A DNA stretch of 64,000 nt from Latrodectus hesperus (GCA_037975125.1 CM075853.1:92994773-93058772); one strand, 5' to 3'; positions 42,890 to 61,014 are shown, counted from the stretch's first letter. Made by a program: numbers and translations. The notes: a model not told the origin generated them from the letters alone.

Positions 42890-43215
42890 AGTGAAAAATC
42901 CTTGAAGGAGCAACGACCGGTGTGAAGGTAACACACACGAGTGTTGCCGAAAAGTTATTTACTCCAGCGGCGGTGTCCTTGGTCCATTCTTCCTTATCGG
43001 AAGTCGCTTCACGAAAATAGCTTCATGGAAGAGAAACTGTTCCTCACGAGCATGGCGTCGGAAATCAACCGCGTGGCGATTTCATTCACAAAAAAATAGC
43101 GCAACCACGCTTCGAACTGAGAGTGCTGCCACCAACTCACGTGGAAGGAAAGAATGTTGAGCGAGTGTGTGTCTCTAAATATCGATGCAGAGATGCAGTA
43201 TTGGAGTGAATTGCG
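42890..43215. promoter_or_regulatory. CpG-rich segment, possible promoter or 5' exon
   Basis: In about 320 bp roughly 20 CpG dinucleotides occur, together with TCCAGCGGCGGTGTCC, GCATGGCGTCGG and CAACCGCGTGGCGATT. The surroundings are AT-rich and CpG-poor. No mobile-element ends or protein motif are seen. The minus frame 43137-43370 and the plus frame 43229-43417 are both probably incidental. It may be the promoter or untranslated first exon of a host gene; direction is not determined. Confidence 0.3.
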
Positions 43216-43494
43216 CTAATTTTTAGATTTGGCTTCAAAATATAGATCTCTCCATAAAAGTATGGCTCTAAAATACAGAGGAGGTCTGTTGGAGATGTTA
43301 GATGACACTCAGAAAGGAAAAGTGAAGATAACGAATGCGAACGAATGGCTCTTATTCTCGGGATTTCCATTTACTAATTCGATGTACTTCCTCCCAAAAA
43401 ATAAAATCATAATTTGAACAAACCTGGATCTTGTTAACACACTTGTGCTTCCATGTTTCTTAAGTTGTCCATAAGAAAATATGTTTAAAAATAA

Positions 43495-43495
<1 letters not shown>

Positions 43496-43591
<96 letters not shown>
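43496..43591. repeat. (AT)n microsatellite abutting a transposon end
   Basis: About 96 bp of AT run straight into the transposon terminus at 43592. The other flank of that element also continues TATATATACC, so the element inserted into, or next to, an AT repeat. Confidence 0.92.
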
Positions 43592-43593
<2 letters not shown>

Positions 43594-45188
43594 GGGTGAT
43601 CCAAAAGTCAGGACGAATTTTAAAAATGAATAATTTGAAAACGAATCACGATACAAAGATGCGGTTTGCACCAAACGAATGAAAAATAAACCGGGTTTTG
43701 TGTGGCAATGAAAAAAAATAGTTCTGTTGGCGACCAACAGATGGCGCTATAGTGTTTTATTGCACAAAATATGATTTACAAATGAAACAATGATTAATGA
43801 AGTCAGATTAATTACAGTTAATTAGTACTTACTACGGTAAATGTTCAATGTGATGTCCATCATTCAGAAGTAAAGCTGTGATACGATTCACCACACCATT
43901 CACAGCATTTAGTAGCATTTCTTGCGTTATGGCAGATACATTTTGGCGGATGGTATCTTTCAGTGCCGCTAGTGATGCCGGTTGGTCGCTGTACACTTTT
44001 GACTTCAAGAAGCCCCACAGCCAAAAGTTACAGGGTGTGAGATCGGGAGATCTTGGAGGCCATGCGTGATTAAAGTAGCGACTGATAATGCGATCCTCCC
44101 CAAATGTTGAGCGTAGCAGGCGTTGCACAGGCAGAGCAATATGAGGTGGTGCTCCATCTTGCATAAAGGTGACTGTTTGGAGTGCCTGTCGCGCTTGCAG
44201 TTCAGGAATAATGCTGTTCTGTAACAGTGCTAGATATCGCTTACGGGTGACAGAAACTGTTTGGAAACCTGTCTGTGTGTCTTCCTCGAAAAAAATGGAC
44301 CAGTTATGAAATCAGCAGTGAAGCCACACCAGACTGTCACTTTAGGCTGTTGCATGGGTACCTCAACAAATGCATGTGGATTTTCTGTGGTCCATACTCG
44401 ACAATTGTGGTTGTTAACAGCACCAGAGAGTGTGAAATGTGCTTCATGAGTCCAAAGCACAGTGTGAAGCCAGTCGTGCTGCTCTTCCATCTTATTGAAG
44501 ACCAAATTCGCAAAATGTCGGTGAGAGTCGAAGTCAGGAGGTTTCATTTCTTGGTTATGTTGCAACTTGTAGGGATACCGTAGCAAAGTTACTCGCAGCG
44601 CTCTCCATACATTTCCATACGACACTCCTGTCTGCCTCGAAACTTCTCAAGCACTGCACTCCCCATGTGCAGCAACCGCCGACATGGCTTGCACCGTCTG
44701 CTCCACTGTCGTGGCAACAGCAGTTGCAGTTGAGGGACATCCACTTCTTTGACGTGACGCCAAAGAGCCTGTAGCTTCAAATTTTTTCACAATTTTGTTC
44801 CATGCAGAAGACGTTATTGGTCCTTTGCTATCTCATATACCCTTCATGTAGCGATATGCTCGCAATGGCACTTTCCGAATTCTTATAAATAAAACAGTTT
44901 AACTAAGAGGGCTTTCTCAACTATGGACAGCATTTCGATGCCTACCAGCTTCGACTACCATTACCAAGAAGCATTAGTTGCTTCTTTTTATATCGTTTGT
45001 TGCTTTGCGTAATCCTACATTAGAAATCCGACAGGGCTATCTGTTGGTCGCCAACAGAACTATTTTTTTCATTGCCACACAAAACCCGGTTTCTTTTCTA
45101 TCCGTTTGGTGCAAACCGCATCTTTGTATCATGATTCGTTTTCGAATTATTCATTTTTAAAGTTCGTCCTGACTTTTGGATCACCCTG
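43592..45188 (-). mobile_element. D,D,D mariner-like transposon, copy 3 (~155-bp TIRs), inactive
   Basis: Ends are CCGGGTGATCCAAAAGTCAG and, complemented, CAGGGTGATCCAAAAGTCAG, flanked by TA. Terminal inverted repeats extend over roughly 43592-43746 and 45035-45188, through GGCGACCAACAGAT; the left inner end carries AGATGGCGCTATAG. The minus-strand transposase is broken and has lost catalytic residues. Total length is 1597 bp. Confidence 0.93.
43832..44800 (-). pseudogene. D,D,D mariner-like transposase with two catalytic substitutions
   Basis: The N-terminal helix-turn-helix part near 44560-44800 is split between two frames. The core continues VSYGNVWRALRVTLLRYP, then VLWTHEAHFTLSG, where copies 1 and 2 have TDEAHF: the first catalytic Asp is His. 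The second motif MQDGAPPHIALPVQRLL is intact. The third reads SPDLTPCNFWLWGF, so the third Asp is Asn. A frame break near 44165-44230 lies before MQDGAPPH. Two of three catalytic residues lost plus frameshifts make this copy clearly dead. The C-terminus ends near 43832 (DGHHIEHLP). Confidence 0.92.
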
Positions 45189-45189
45189 T

Positions 45190-46139
45190 ATATATACCAA
45201 CAATATTTGAAAACAGTGTAGGAAATTTTCTGTAAATGCGTAATTTCACTGAAATTAAGAAAAAGAAAACATGGAACATCCATTAAAAAAAATAGAAAGC
45301 ACTCAAAAACGATTTTCATTTTTCTATTAAAATATCTGGCAGAAAATTCATCGGAATGTAAAGTTTCTGGTGGCTTACCGCGTTTTCTACACACTTGTAA
45401 TTTTTACTAACCTTCACTAATTATAAATAGCACAACATAACGACCGTTTTAAGATCAGGAAGCAATTATAAAAGTTTTATAAATATCTAAAGCGTACTAC
45501 CTTTCGAAAGATCTTCTCTGTAACAAAAGCTTGTATTCCCATTTCACAAGCAAAACCTCCTGCATCAAACCCGGTAGATGTCAAACTTTAACACTTATCT
45601 TCCTTTGTTAAAAAGTGATTAGGATTGAACTTAGCACCTCTTACTCCGAAGAAAGTTAAATTTAAAAATTTTGATATTCTCTTCACATTACCTGTCAGAT
45701 AGTTCTGGAATACTTAGCATCATGCTTCTTGAATCAAATAGGTTAAGAATCGAATATCAAATTATATCTTTAAAGTTGAAGTGTTGTTATTTTTTTTCTG
45801 TTTACCTGAAAATTTTTATTAATTTAAATGTACATCTTTCTCGGTCTTATATCTTCGGAAGTAACTTTATATAGCCCTCCATAGAATGAATAGACTTTCC
45901 TTGTTGTACTTTCCTTCACATTATAAACAAGAAAAGGATTTAAAATATTTATCTAGGTGAAATGAATGTTCGTCAACCTTTGAAATTTGCTTTTCACATT
46001 TTACTTGAAAAATACCCTTTCGAAACAAAAAATAAATATAAAAAATCTCTAAAACAATTTTATTGACATTCGTTTCAAATTTTGACGTCATTCTGGCTGG
46101 AACATATTTTTATACTTACTAAAATTTACTTTAAATTAG
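45190..46139. other. AT-rich intergenic stretch
   Basis: Nothing recognised. Confidence 0.5.
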
Positions 46140-46748
46140 CTTTGCTATGTAAGGAAGAACAGTAATTCGTTCATCAGAGATTGGATCAATCATTTAAACT
46201 TTATTTTTGAGTCTGAAGATGCATCATTTTTTTGGTGGAGTTGTGAACAACTTAATGAAACAAATAATCTCTCTCATGTCCTGAATATTGCTGATTTGAT
46301 ACCTCACGTCCCTGACATAACAAAAGACCTACCCATGTTTAACCTACTCTAGAGAGGGTCAAGTGTCCCATCATTGGTGTGCGAGGCATTGAGGTGAATT
46401 TATGAAAGCTAATTTTCATAAATTTAAGATAAAGCTACTTTATTCTCAATGAAATTGCAAAAACTAGATTTCGGAAAGTAAAGGGTGGTAGAATTCTAAT
46501 GGAGGAATCATGTATCATCTTCCTAACTAGAAAGTAGTGGTTTTGACAAAAATCTCCAAGCTCAGCATGCCAATGCACGTTAATCTTTCGTTCGATTTTA
46601 TGTGCGTACGTTAGTTTTGATTGTTAGTTTGGGGAGTAGAGTACCAACATAGGTATCAACCATGCCATTTCATACGAGCTCAAGATAACGAAGTTGTAAT
46701 TGTTTATATTCATTAGCTTTTGTCAATAAACTGAAGCTACTGAATATC

Positions 46749-46791
46749 AGAAAAAGACACATTACATTAACCAAGTAATGTGCCTTTTTCT
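46749..46791. repeat. 17-bp inverted repeat, 9-bp spacer
   Basis: AGAAAAAGACACATTAC and GTAATGTGCCTTTTTCT are complementary except at one position. Confidence 0.85.
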
Positions 46792-49700
46792 ACTGATCTA
46801 CTGATTTTGAGTGTGATTATGCCAAAGATTTTATCTTCTAAATACGTTATCTCCCCAAAACTTTTACACTGTCCCATTTTAAAATGACAGAGCTTCTAAA
46901 TAGCTGTGAGAAGCCTTCTTATATAATCCCTTCCTTTATCATAATCCAATACTAATAATTCAATGGTTTATCTCGAGTAATTGCGGGAAGAATTTGTGAT
47001 TCCATTGGATTATTTTGGATTTATAGGTTTATAGAAATTTTTGAGAGATTTAAATAATTAATAAATTTAAATATTAATGAAGGTATATTCCTAATATCTA
47101 TTTCACTTAAAGATTTGAACAAGAATGAATATGAAACATATTTTATGATCACAACATCTAATAAAATTGAAGTTTTGGGTAGGATTTATGCAAAAGTGGC
47201 TTTTGATTTTGTGCTTAAATCCAGTCCGAAAATCAGACGGCCTATTGAAGAAATTTCTGTCTCCAGAAAATCTTGTTTATTAAATGTATTGCTCATTCAG
47301 ACCAACACCAAATTGCACCGTAAATCGTAACTTTTATTCTCACAAAGTGACGATAAAAGTAAAAATTAAGCAATATCGAACAAAATAACTGTTTTTTCTC
47401 CCCAATTTATGCTCATATTATAATTACTACAATTTCGTAAGTAGCTTAAATTATCCGCTAATTAATATCCCAATTCTTGAAAATCTCACGAATTGAGAAG
47501 AATCAGAAAGCTAATCTTAACTCAAAATTTTCGGGAGTATAGAGTTGCAGACAAACTAAATTAAATAAAAGTTAATTAATCTTACGCAACAGAGATTGTC
47601 TAAAATGCAAATAAGTAAACCATGCGAAGATTCATGTTTGTCATGTACTGTTTCGACAAAACATTACATAAAACGTGCAGTGGTTGTATGAATAGGTTTA
47701 ATGTCAAACGTAACTCATTTACGAGGCTCGTAACGCTCATACCTTCCTTGAATGAAATTCGTCATTCTGAGTTGTATTCCAATATCACCGATTATCAAAA
47801 GCAATCATTATTCATGAGTTTCTTGCTCCTGTCGTTCAGCTTGAATTCGAATGCCTCTTCAAACGAGGTTATTTGTAATCCATCTTAAATTGTAGGTCCC
47901 ACTTTAATGAGTGCTGTTGTTCAAAAAATTGCCATAGAGTGGCAAATAAAGCAAAAATATCCATCTCTCAGCTAGTGCTGGTAAAATGATCCTGATATCA
48001 GAATCAATATTTTATATCTTACTGATATGCACTGAGGTAGAATAGAAAATTTAATTAAATTAATTCACATTATACAATAGTTTCTGTGGATCAATGTTTT
48101 TCGTTTCCCCAGTAAATTGTGAGCTGAGCTTATGATAAGGTATCTGTTAGTTCAAATGTGACAAACATTTGCGTAAAGAAATGGCAGACTATTAAATAAA
48201 TAATGAACCATATCTCATGCGGTTTTCCAATCATTTTTCATTTTCTATTGTAACCTTAATATAGATTTCACAACATTAACCTTTTCAGCACCAAATAATA
48301 TGTAGATATTCATAAACACTTTGGACTACATGAGAAAAGTGAATATACTCATTTAGACTTACAATACTTGTAGTGGAATGCCCAGAATCACCTTCCCTCT
48401 AATCAGCAAAATAAGCGTAAATTGAAAATTTTAGTTTGAGCTGCCAAACTGTGAAAAAGCTTAAAGATCCAAAAACCAGGTAGTGCAGAAAACCATTTAC
48501 TGAAAAAAAGAAAAAGGAAAATAACAAAACTCAAATCGTCATTTTAAAGTAACAGTACAGTTTGAAGTCCGAAACTTAAAACACTTAATTTGACATCTCA
48601 TTTTTGATAGCTCGAATAGTAAAGGCTGCTATAAGACTTTAAAAGGTGACAGCATTCAAAAAGTATATGCATATCTTATAGAATGAATATGTATAGATAT
48701 GGGCCATATTTGTATTTCAAAAGGGAGAACTCATCCCGAAAGATGTAACTAAAAATCAACTATGCAACATTAAATTACCATTATTCAACAGTGTCTAGAA
48801 TTGAATTCAAGACTTCGAGAAACTTCTCGGCAAATTTTCTTATCATTGCGTAAAAATCGAAGACATTTGAGCATCAACCAACGTATCCTCCGTTCTCCGG
48901 AAAAGCTGATGGAATCCGTACCTAGGAATCACATGGGAGAAAATTCGAAATACCTCAAAACAAATTCCAGCAGACATGCATGGTGAAAACACACAGTTAC
49001 AAGATCCATCAGATTGTTCAACAGAAGTTGGAAATGAACCTGGAAATTTCCCTTAGAAAAATCTCTTTCTCCTACCATTAAGTTACACTGAACCACTAAA
49101 CAAGTAATTTTGGTAATGCTTCATAGATAACTAATCAACTGAAGAATCATCATTTCCTGCTTTTTAGTTCCTAGCATTCTTCTTATTTTCGTTTCGCTTT
49201 TTCAAAAAGCAAAACTGCACATGCAGCTCCAATTCTTAAAATGTGTTTGGCATTAAATCCAGTTACTTCCAATAAAAAGAGAGCACTTTTTTCTACAAAA
49301 CTACTATGAGTCCGTGGATAAATGACTTGAAACTTTTGTTTGCTTTCCCGTTTCTTACGAATCTGGTGACACTTTTATTTGAGAATTTCGCATTACGAGA
49401 ATAGTTTAGAGTGTTCTACAGTTTTACTAGAACATAGAGACTGTATATTAAGAGTGGAGTAAATTAATGACTGCGCAAAGTTGTGCAATACTGTTCTTTC
49501 AACAATACAATTCTTACGAGAATCAATTTTAGTTTCCTCTCTTTACTTTTACATGGCAATCAACATATTTATTGTTTTAAAAGGTGCTCCAAATCAGGCT
49601 TCCATTGTAGCCATTTGAATATCTGCTATTCAAAGAAACTAAATTCGTTCGAAGGATTTAATATTATATTTGACTAAAGAACATCCCATCTCCGTGTTTC

Positions 49701-50540
49701 CCTTTTAATTAACACATTCTAATTTTTATTCATTTTAACGCAGTACTGCCATTTTCTGTATATGTGAAGGCTCATTCAAACAAACCTGCTTTTTAAAATG
49801 GGTTTCGAATTACTCCAAACATCCAATAGTCGCTCTGGTTTTATTTGTCTCTCAACGGTCATTTTTTTAATCACAAGAGGTCTGAGATAAAGACCTACAG
49901 TTTAAAAACCGATACTCTGAGGTGAAAGTCAATCTATGAGCTTCTGAACTGAAGGTTGCAGAGCTAATAATATAAAACTAGGATCGGTTGCTTATCGGAA
50001 TTTTTAATTACAAACAGATGAAAGAACTTAATGAGTTCTCAAATGATAAACACTAAATATTTTTCCTTCTGTGTTAAAAAAAATTTTCTCGAAAAATTTC
50101 CGAATGATAAATATTTTAAATAACTTATACTATAAATTTTATCATGTTAGTGTAAGCAATTTATAATTATACCTCACTTTGTATTCACTCAGGACAACTA
50201 TTTTCAACATGAGTATTACTTAATATCACTGGCGAATAAGAGATTAATCCTGGAAATATAGGTAGAAAGGATTAATCAAAGTCTTAGAGGGTCTAGAAAA
50301 TATATGCTTAGAATTTATACGATATTAAAATCTTATTGAATTTGTAGCTATGGAACGCTTGCCTGAAGATTTAAAATTTGCTGTAATGGCCTGATTCCTC
50401 ACGAGTACACGTTTACAGGATAATTTCTTATGGAATTAGAGGGTAGGGGTTTATGTGCTATTTTGAAGATTATTTTGAACACATATTATTCATATTTATA
50501 GATGTAGAGTTTATATATACACATGCTTATAGTTTCCATT
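46792..50540. other. AT-rich intergenic stretch
   Basis: Only short frames of chance length occur; no repeat, RNA or mobile-element signature was recognised. Confidence 0.45.
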
Positions 50541-51078
50541 ATGTGGTTTAAGAGCCAGTCGTGGTTTAGTGGAGGGAATACAATTTCCAACTTAAGATAG
50601 AAGATATTTGTTTCGATTTCATCTGATATCGAACTACAATCGATGGACATGTTTTCTGAGAGTATTTCTGTCGGGTGGGGGCTTTATGTTTTCAGAGTTT
50701 TCTCTTTTGTTATAGACGAACATGACCAATTTTCTTCGAAAATTCCTCCAGGATGCCAATAACACCTGATGAAACAGACACCATACAACAGGCTTAAGTT
50801 TCTTAAATTATCCCTAACTAGATGTCAAAGTCTTATGTTTTAATTGAAAATTTTAATATAAATTTGAATAAAATTATAAATATTTATTTAAATATAAATT
50901 TGTACGTATTAATAATTTAAAGGATATTAAATTAATTAAAGCAAGAATATTTAGCAAAAAATGCATAAATTACGATATTTGTTGATATTTGATTAATATT
51001 TTCATCGACTCCTTAGCTCTTATACATCTTAGCTCTGCATAATTCATTGACTGATCCTGTATTTCTCTTATATATCGC

Positions 51079-53920
<2,842 letters not shown>

Positions 53921-53924
53921 ATGT

Positions 53925-54112
53925 GTGCTTATTCGTACAAATTGCCTTCTACGAGGACTTTGCATAGTGGGCCGTATTCGTATATCGCAAGAGAATAAAT
54001 CTGGAAAACTCCCAAGTATCCACCCTGACTGACATGCAAAGGGCAGCAGCGTAATATCTCCCGTTTGTTCAGCTATAGCTAGGATCGAACCTGGGACCCG
54101 TATTTACGATAT
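53925..54112 (-). mobile_element. Possible tRNA-derived SINE fragment
   Basis: On the minus strand a B-box-like GGTCCCAGGTTCGATCCTAG is followed by a body of higher GC (GGGAGATATTACGCTGCTGC, CAGGGTGGATACTTGGGAG). The A-box side cannot be recognised, so the 5' end is truncated or diverged. Confidence 0.45.
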
Positions 54113-54833
54113 TTGAAATGAAATCGCAGATTTTAAATAATGTACTACAATTTGCTTCACTCTATTTACTTAAAAATAATTTTATTTCAGGTAATCTTCC
54201 CTCCAAAATAATTATTGTGCACAAATAAAAGCCTTAATTTAAGATTAAATCTTCTGTATAAAAGAATAAAATCATGTCTCGATTTGAAAAGATATTCGGC
54301 AATGCAATAAGAAACAAATAGATTAATTGAAATTTACAATTTAGGAAATTTGATGCTTAAAAAGAGTAAAAAATAAAATAGACATTAAATGAAGGAAAAT
54401 AGTTGAAATGGCAATTTATTAAAATAATATAAAAGCTGAAATATGTTTTCTCTTTTATCAGCAGAAAAAGACAGCCTCAATAGGCTGCTTCTAACATAAA
54501 TAATTTAAAATCAATAGCGAGGCTGTGAACGTCATGTTTGAGCATTCACTCAAACGCGGCAGATAATCTAGTTCACAAATCTCCCGTATATGGACTCTCA
54601 ATGCCAGGCCAAGAAATTTTGTAGCAAAAACTGCAGAATTGTATAGTTAACAGAAATTCAGAGTGACCTAAAATGAAGTGAAAAACCGAAACAGATATTT
54701 AAATTTCTTTTTATTTTGCATTCGCTCCCCATTTCTGATAAAAATCCAAAGCGATACCCTATTCATGCGATGATATTAGAAGTAGAATTAAGCTTATATG
54801 TGCGTTCGTTAAATCTGTGAAAAAGAAAGCTCT

Positions 54834-55075
54834 GTGGTCGGTCGTTAAGTGATTACCATGGGTGTAATGGTCTGGGGAAAATTTCCTCCCCCTTCAGATC
54901 TAAGACAAAATTGAGAGTGGAACCTCTGGTGGTGCCATCTGTCGGAGACGTCTGTGAGCAAAGCTGTGGCGCCTTGTTTAAGCGAAAGACCCACCTTTCT
55001 GACTTAATTTCGCATAGCCTTCGACTAGCGAGCATGGCTTGTCTAAGGGTCTTATATAACAACAACAATAACAAA
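54834..55075 (+). repeat. Dispersed repeat with (AAC)n tail, SINE-like
   Basis: A compact GC-richer block (GGTCTGGGGAAAATTTCCTC, CTGTCGGAGACGTCTGTGAG, GAAAGACCCACCTTTCTGAC) ends in CTTATATAACAACAACAATA. Its tail type matches the SINE at 28927-29201, which suggests mobilisation by the same LINE machinery. No clear tRNA promoter was found at the 5' end. Confidence 0.5.
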
Positions 55076-55171
55076 ATTAAACTTAGTTGAAGTGGGCTAT
55101 AAAACCGGAAATTTCTAGTTCGGGTATTTAAAAAACAAATGAACACAAATATTTTCATTTAATTATGTAAA

Positions 55172-59500
<4,329 letters not shown>

Positions 59501-59675
59501 AAAGGTTATGATCCTGGGGCCTGAGCAGCTACCAGGCGCGTCGGCAGGTGGTGGATCGCCGAACGTTCTGTAGGAATGACAGGATAGCCTTGAATATAGA
59601 ATCAGAGGCCACGAACCAGCTCCCGTAAACCCTGGTGTTATGTGACCCGTGCCTAGGGCTATTTGACACCGCATT

Positions 59676-59733
59676 CAACTAGAGGCTCCGTTAAGACACC
59701 GCGGTAATGGTGTCTTAACGGAGCCTCTAGTTG
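59676..59733. repeat. Perfect 25-bp hairpin in the LINE leader
   Basis: CAACTAGAGGCTCCGTTAAG then ACACC (59676-59700) is mirrored exactly at 59709-59733, with an 8-nt loop GCGGTAAT. In RNA it would form a very stable stem about 215 nt upstream of the ORF1 ATG. It could be a real 5' UTR structure or a later inverted duplication. Confidence 0.92.
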
Positions 59734-59946
59734 GATGGCGAACTTCTAGAGCTTTTTTGCCTTGCCCAGTAACTCAGGTAATGCTGGGTGGACTGTTATA
59801 TTACCTGAGCCTATTAATTAATTGTTATTTTATGGCTGAAAAAAACAGAAATAACAAACCTTTCTGCATTTGAAGGTGAAACCTCTGAAATAGATCTTGT
59901 TGAAAAAGACGCGGGAACCCAGAGGCAATCTAGTGAAGGGGCAGGA

Positions 59947-60808
59947 ATGAATCCTTCACAGGAGGTAGAAATGACCTCCAAACCATCTTCTTGTGAGAGT
60001 CAGGAAGCTATCGCTAGCATGACTGACTCTCTGACCAGAATCAAGCTTAAAAAGAGACTTTCTGGTGCCCAGAAAAAGAAGCTGGTGAAGGAACGCAAAA
60101 TCGCCGAGGGGACTTGGGTTGAAAAACCCAAGGCAACCAAAGGCGAGAAGCGTCCCACCAACCGGACGGACCGGGGCAAGGTCGAAAAGGCAGCCAAGAG
60201 AGAAGGACCTGGGGGATTTACCTACCTGGGGCTCTCACGGCGGTCAAGATGGCTGTGCTCATAGAGGATAATCCGGAAAAACGGCTAACAGAGAACAGGC
60301 CACCGACCTTGGACTCTTGTTAACCGAGAAAATAGGAAGGAATAAGGAGGCCCCAACCTTCCTATCCTGTAAACTTGAGAATGTGGCCCTTATTGTCAAC
60401 TGTGCAGATCTGGGGAGCTCAAAGTGGCTGGAACAGACTGTCAGTGACATAAGCTCCTGGCAGGAGCAAAAACTTTTGGTGGGTGAGGCAAGGAAACTTG
60501 TCAGAACCATCAAGATAATTGCAAAACTGCCGAAAATCTGCAGTAAACTGGAGCCTAAATAGGTCCTGAGAAAAATCGAGGCACAGAACGGTGGGGTCAC
60601 TCCAACGGAGTGGAACGTTCTTAACATTAAGAACGACCCATATGGTCAGACCATCGTTCTTAGTGTACCTGAACTAGATGCTGCCACACTTGGTGTAAGG
60701 GGATATAAGTTTCATATCGGACTTCACCAAGTGCAGGCAAAAGTACTTGACAAACCCGCTCCTGCCGATGGGGGTGATGGTAGTTCAAGCCAACCTCCAC
60801 CACAGTAG
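59947..60808 (+). pseudogene. LINE ORF1, DUF4780-like
   Basis: The first part (59947-60264) encodes a Ser/Lys-rich N-terminus (SGAQKKKLVKERKIAEG) with a basic region. A frame change before 60317 leads to the conserved domain: LTEKIGRNKEAPTFLSCKLE, VALIVNCADLGSSKWLEQTV, GEARKLVRTIKI, then an in-frame TAG at 60560, and VLRKIEAQNGG, YGQTIVLSVPELDAATL, YKFHIGLHQVQAKVLD. This order and spacing recall DUF4780, a domain of ORF1-type proteins that probably binds element RNA. The frame ends at TAG 60806-60808, overlapping the ORF2 start by 32 nt. Confidence 0.75.
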
Positions 60809-60978
60809 AAGTGGTACCACTAACCTCAGTAAGAAGTTTCTTGCTGGGGATATACACCTGTCTCTGATTCAAGAACTCTGGCTGGTTAAGGGGAGAATCA
60901 CGGACCTCACTAATTATAACAAACTTGTTAGGAAAAGCAAACTTAACTCCTGGAGGAAGTTCTGTGAAGAGATAGATT
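60777..60978 (+). pseudogene. LINE ORF2 N-terminus, endonuclease mostly deleted
   Basis: ORF2 opens MVVQANLHHSRSGTTNLSK at 60777 with the catalytic Asn of an APE-like endonuclease, followed by LSLIQELWLVKGRI with the catalytic Glu. The sequence then passes directly to TNYNKLVRKSKLNSWRKFCE, which belongs to the linker before the RT. The endonuclease part with the DFN and SDH motifs is missing, so a deletion near 60905 is inferred. A templated insertion follows at 60979. Confidence 0.75.
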
Positions 60979-61014
60979 AATCTATCTCTTCTCTATAATC
61001 TATCTCTTCACAGA
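60961..61014. repeat. 18-bp inverted duplication inserted in ORF2
   Basis: TCTGTGAAGAGATAGATT (60961-60978) is followed after 18 nt by its exact complement (60997-61014). The coding context before (WRKFCEEID) and after (SICRLQKLLKRDEP) belongs together, so about 35 nt were inserted here and consist of an inverted copy of the preceding bases. Confidence 0.85.

Noticed and set aside
48801..48986. 61-codon Arg/Ser-rich frame
   Set aside because: Length and composition are within what chance gives here; no splice or homology signal.
50552..50640. Another tRNA-like head (CCAGTCGTGGTTTAGTGG, then TTGTTTCGATTTC)
   Set aside because: A box is plausible but the B box is weak, and no body or tail could be defined; too degenerate to call.
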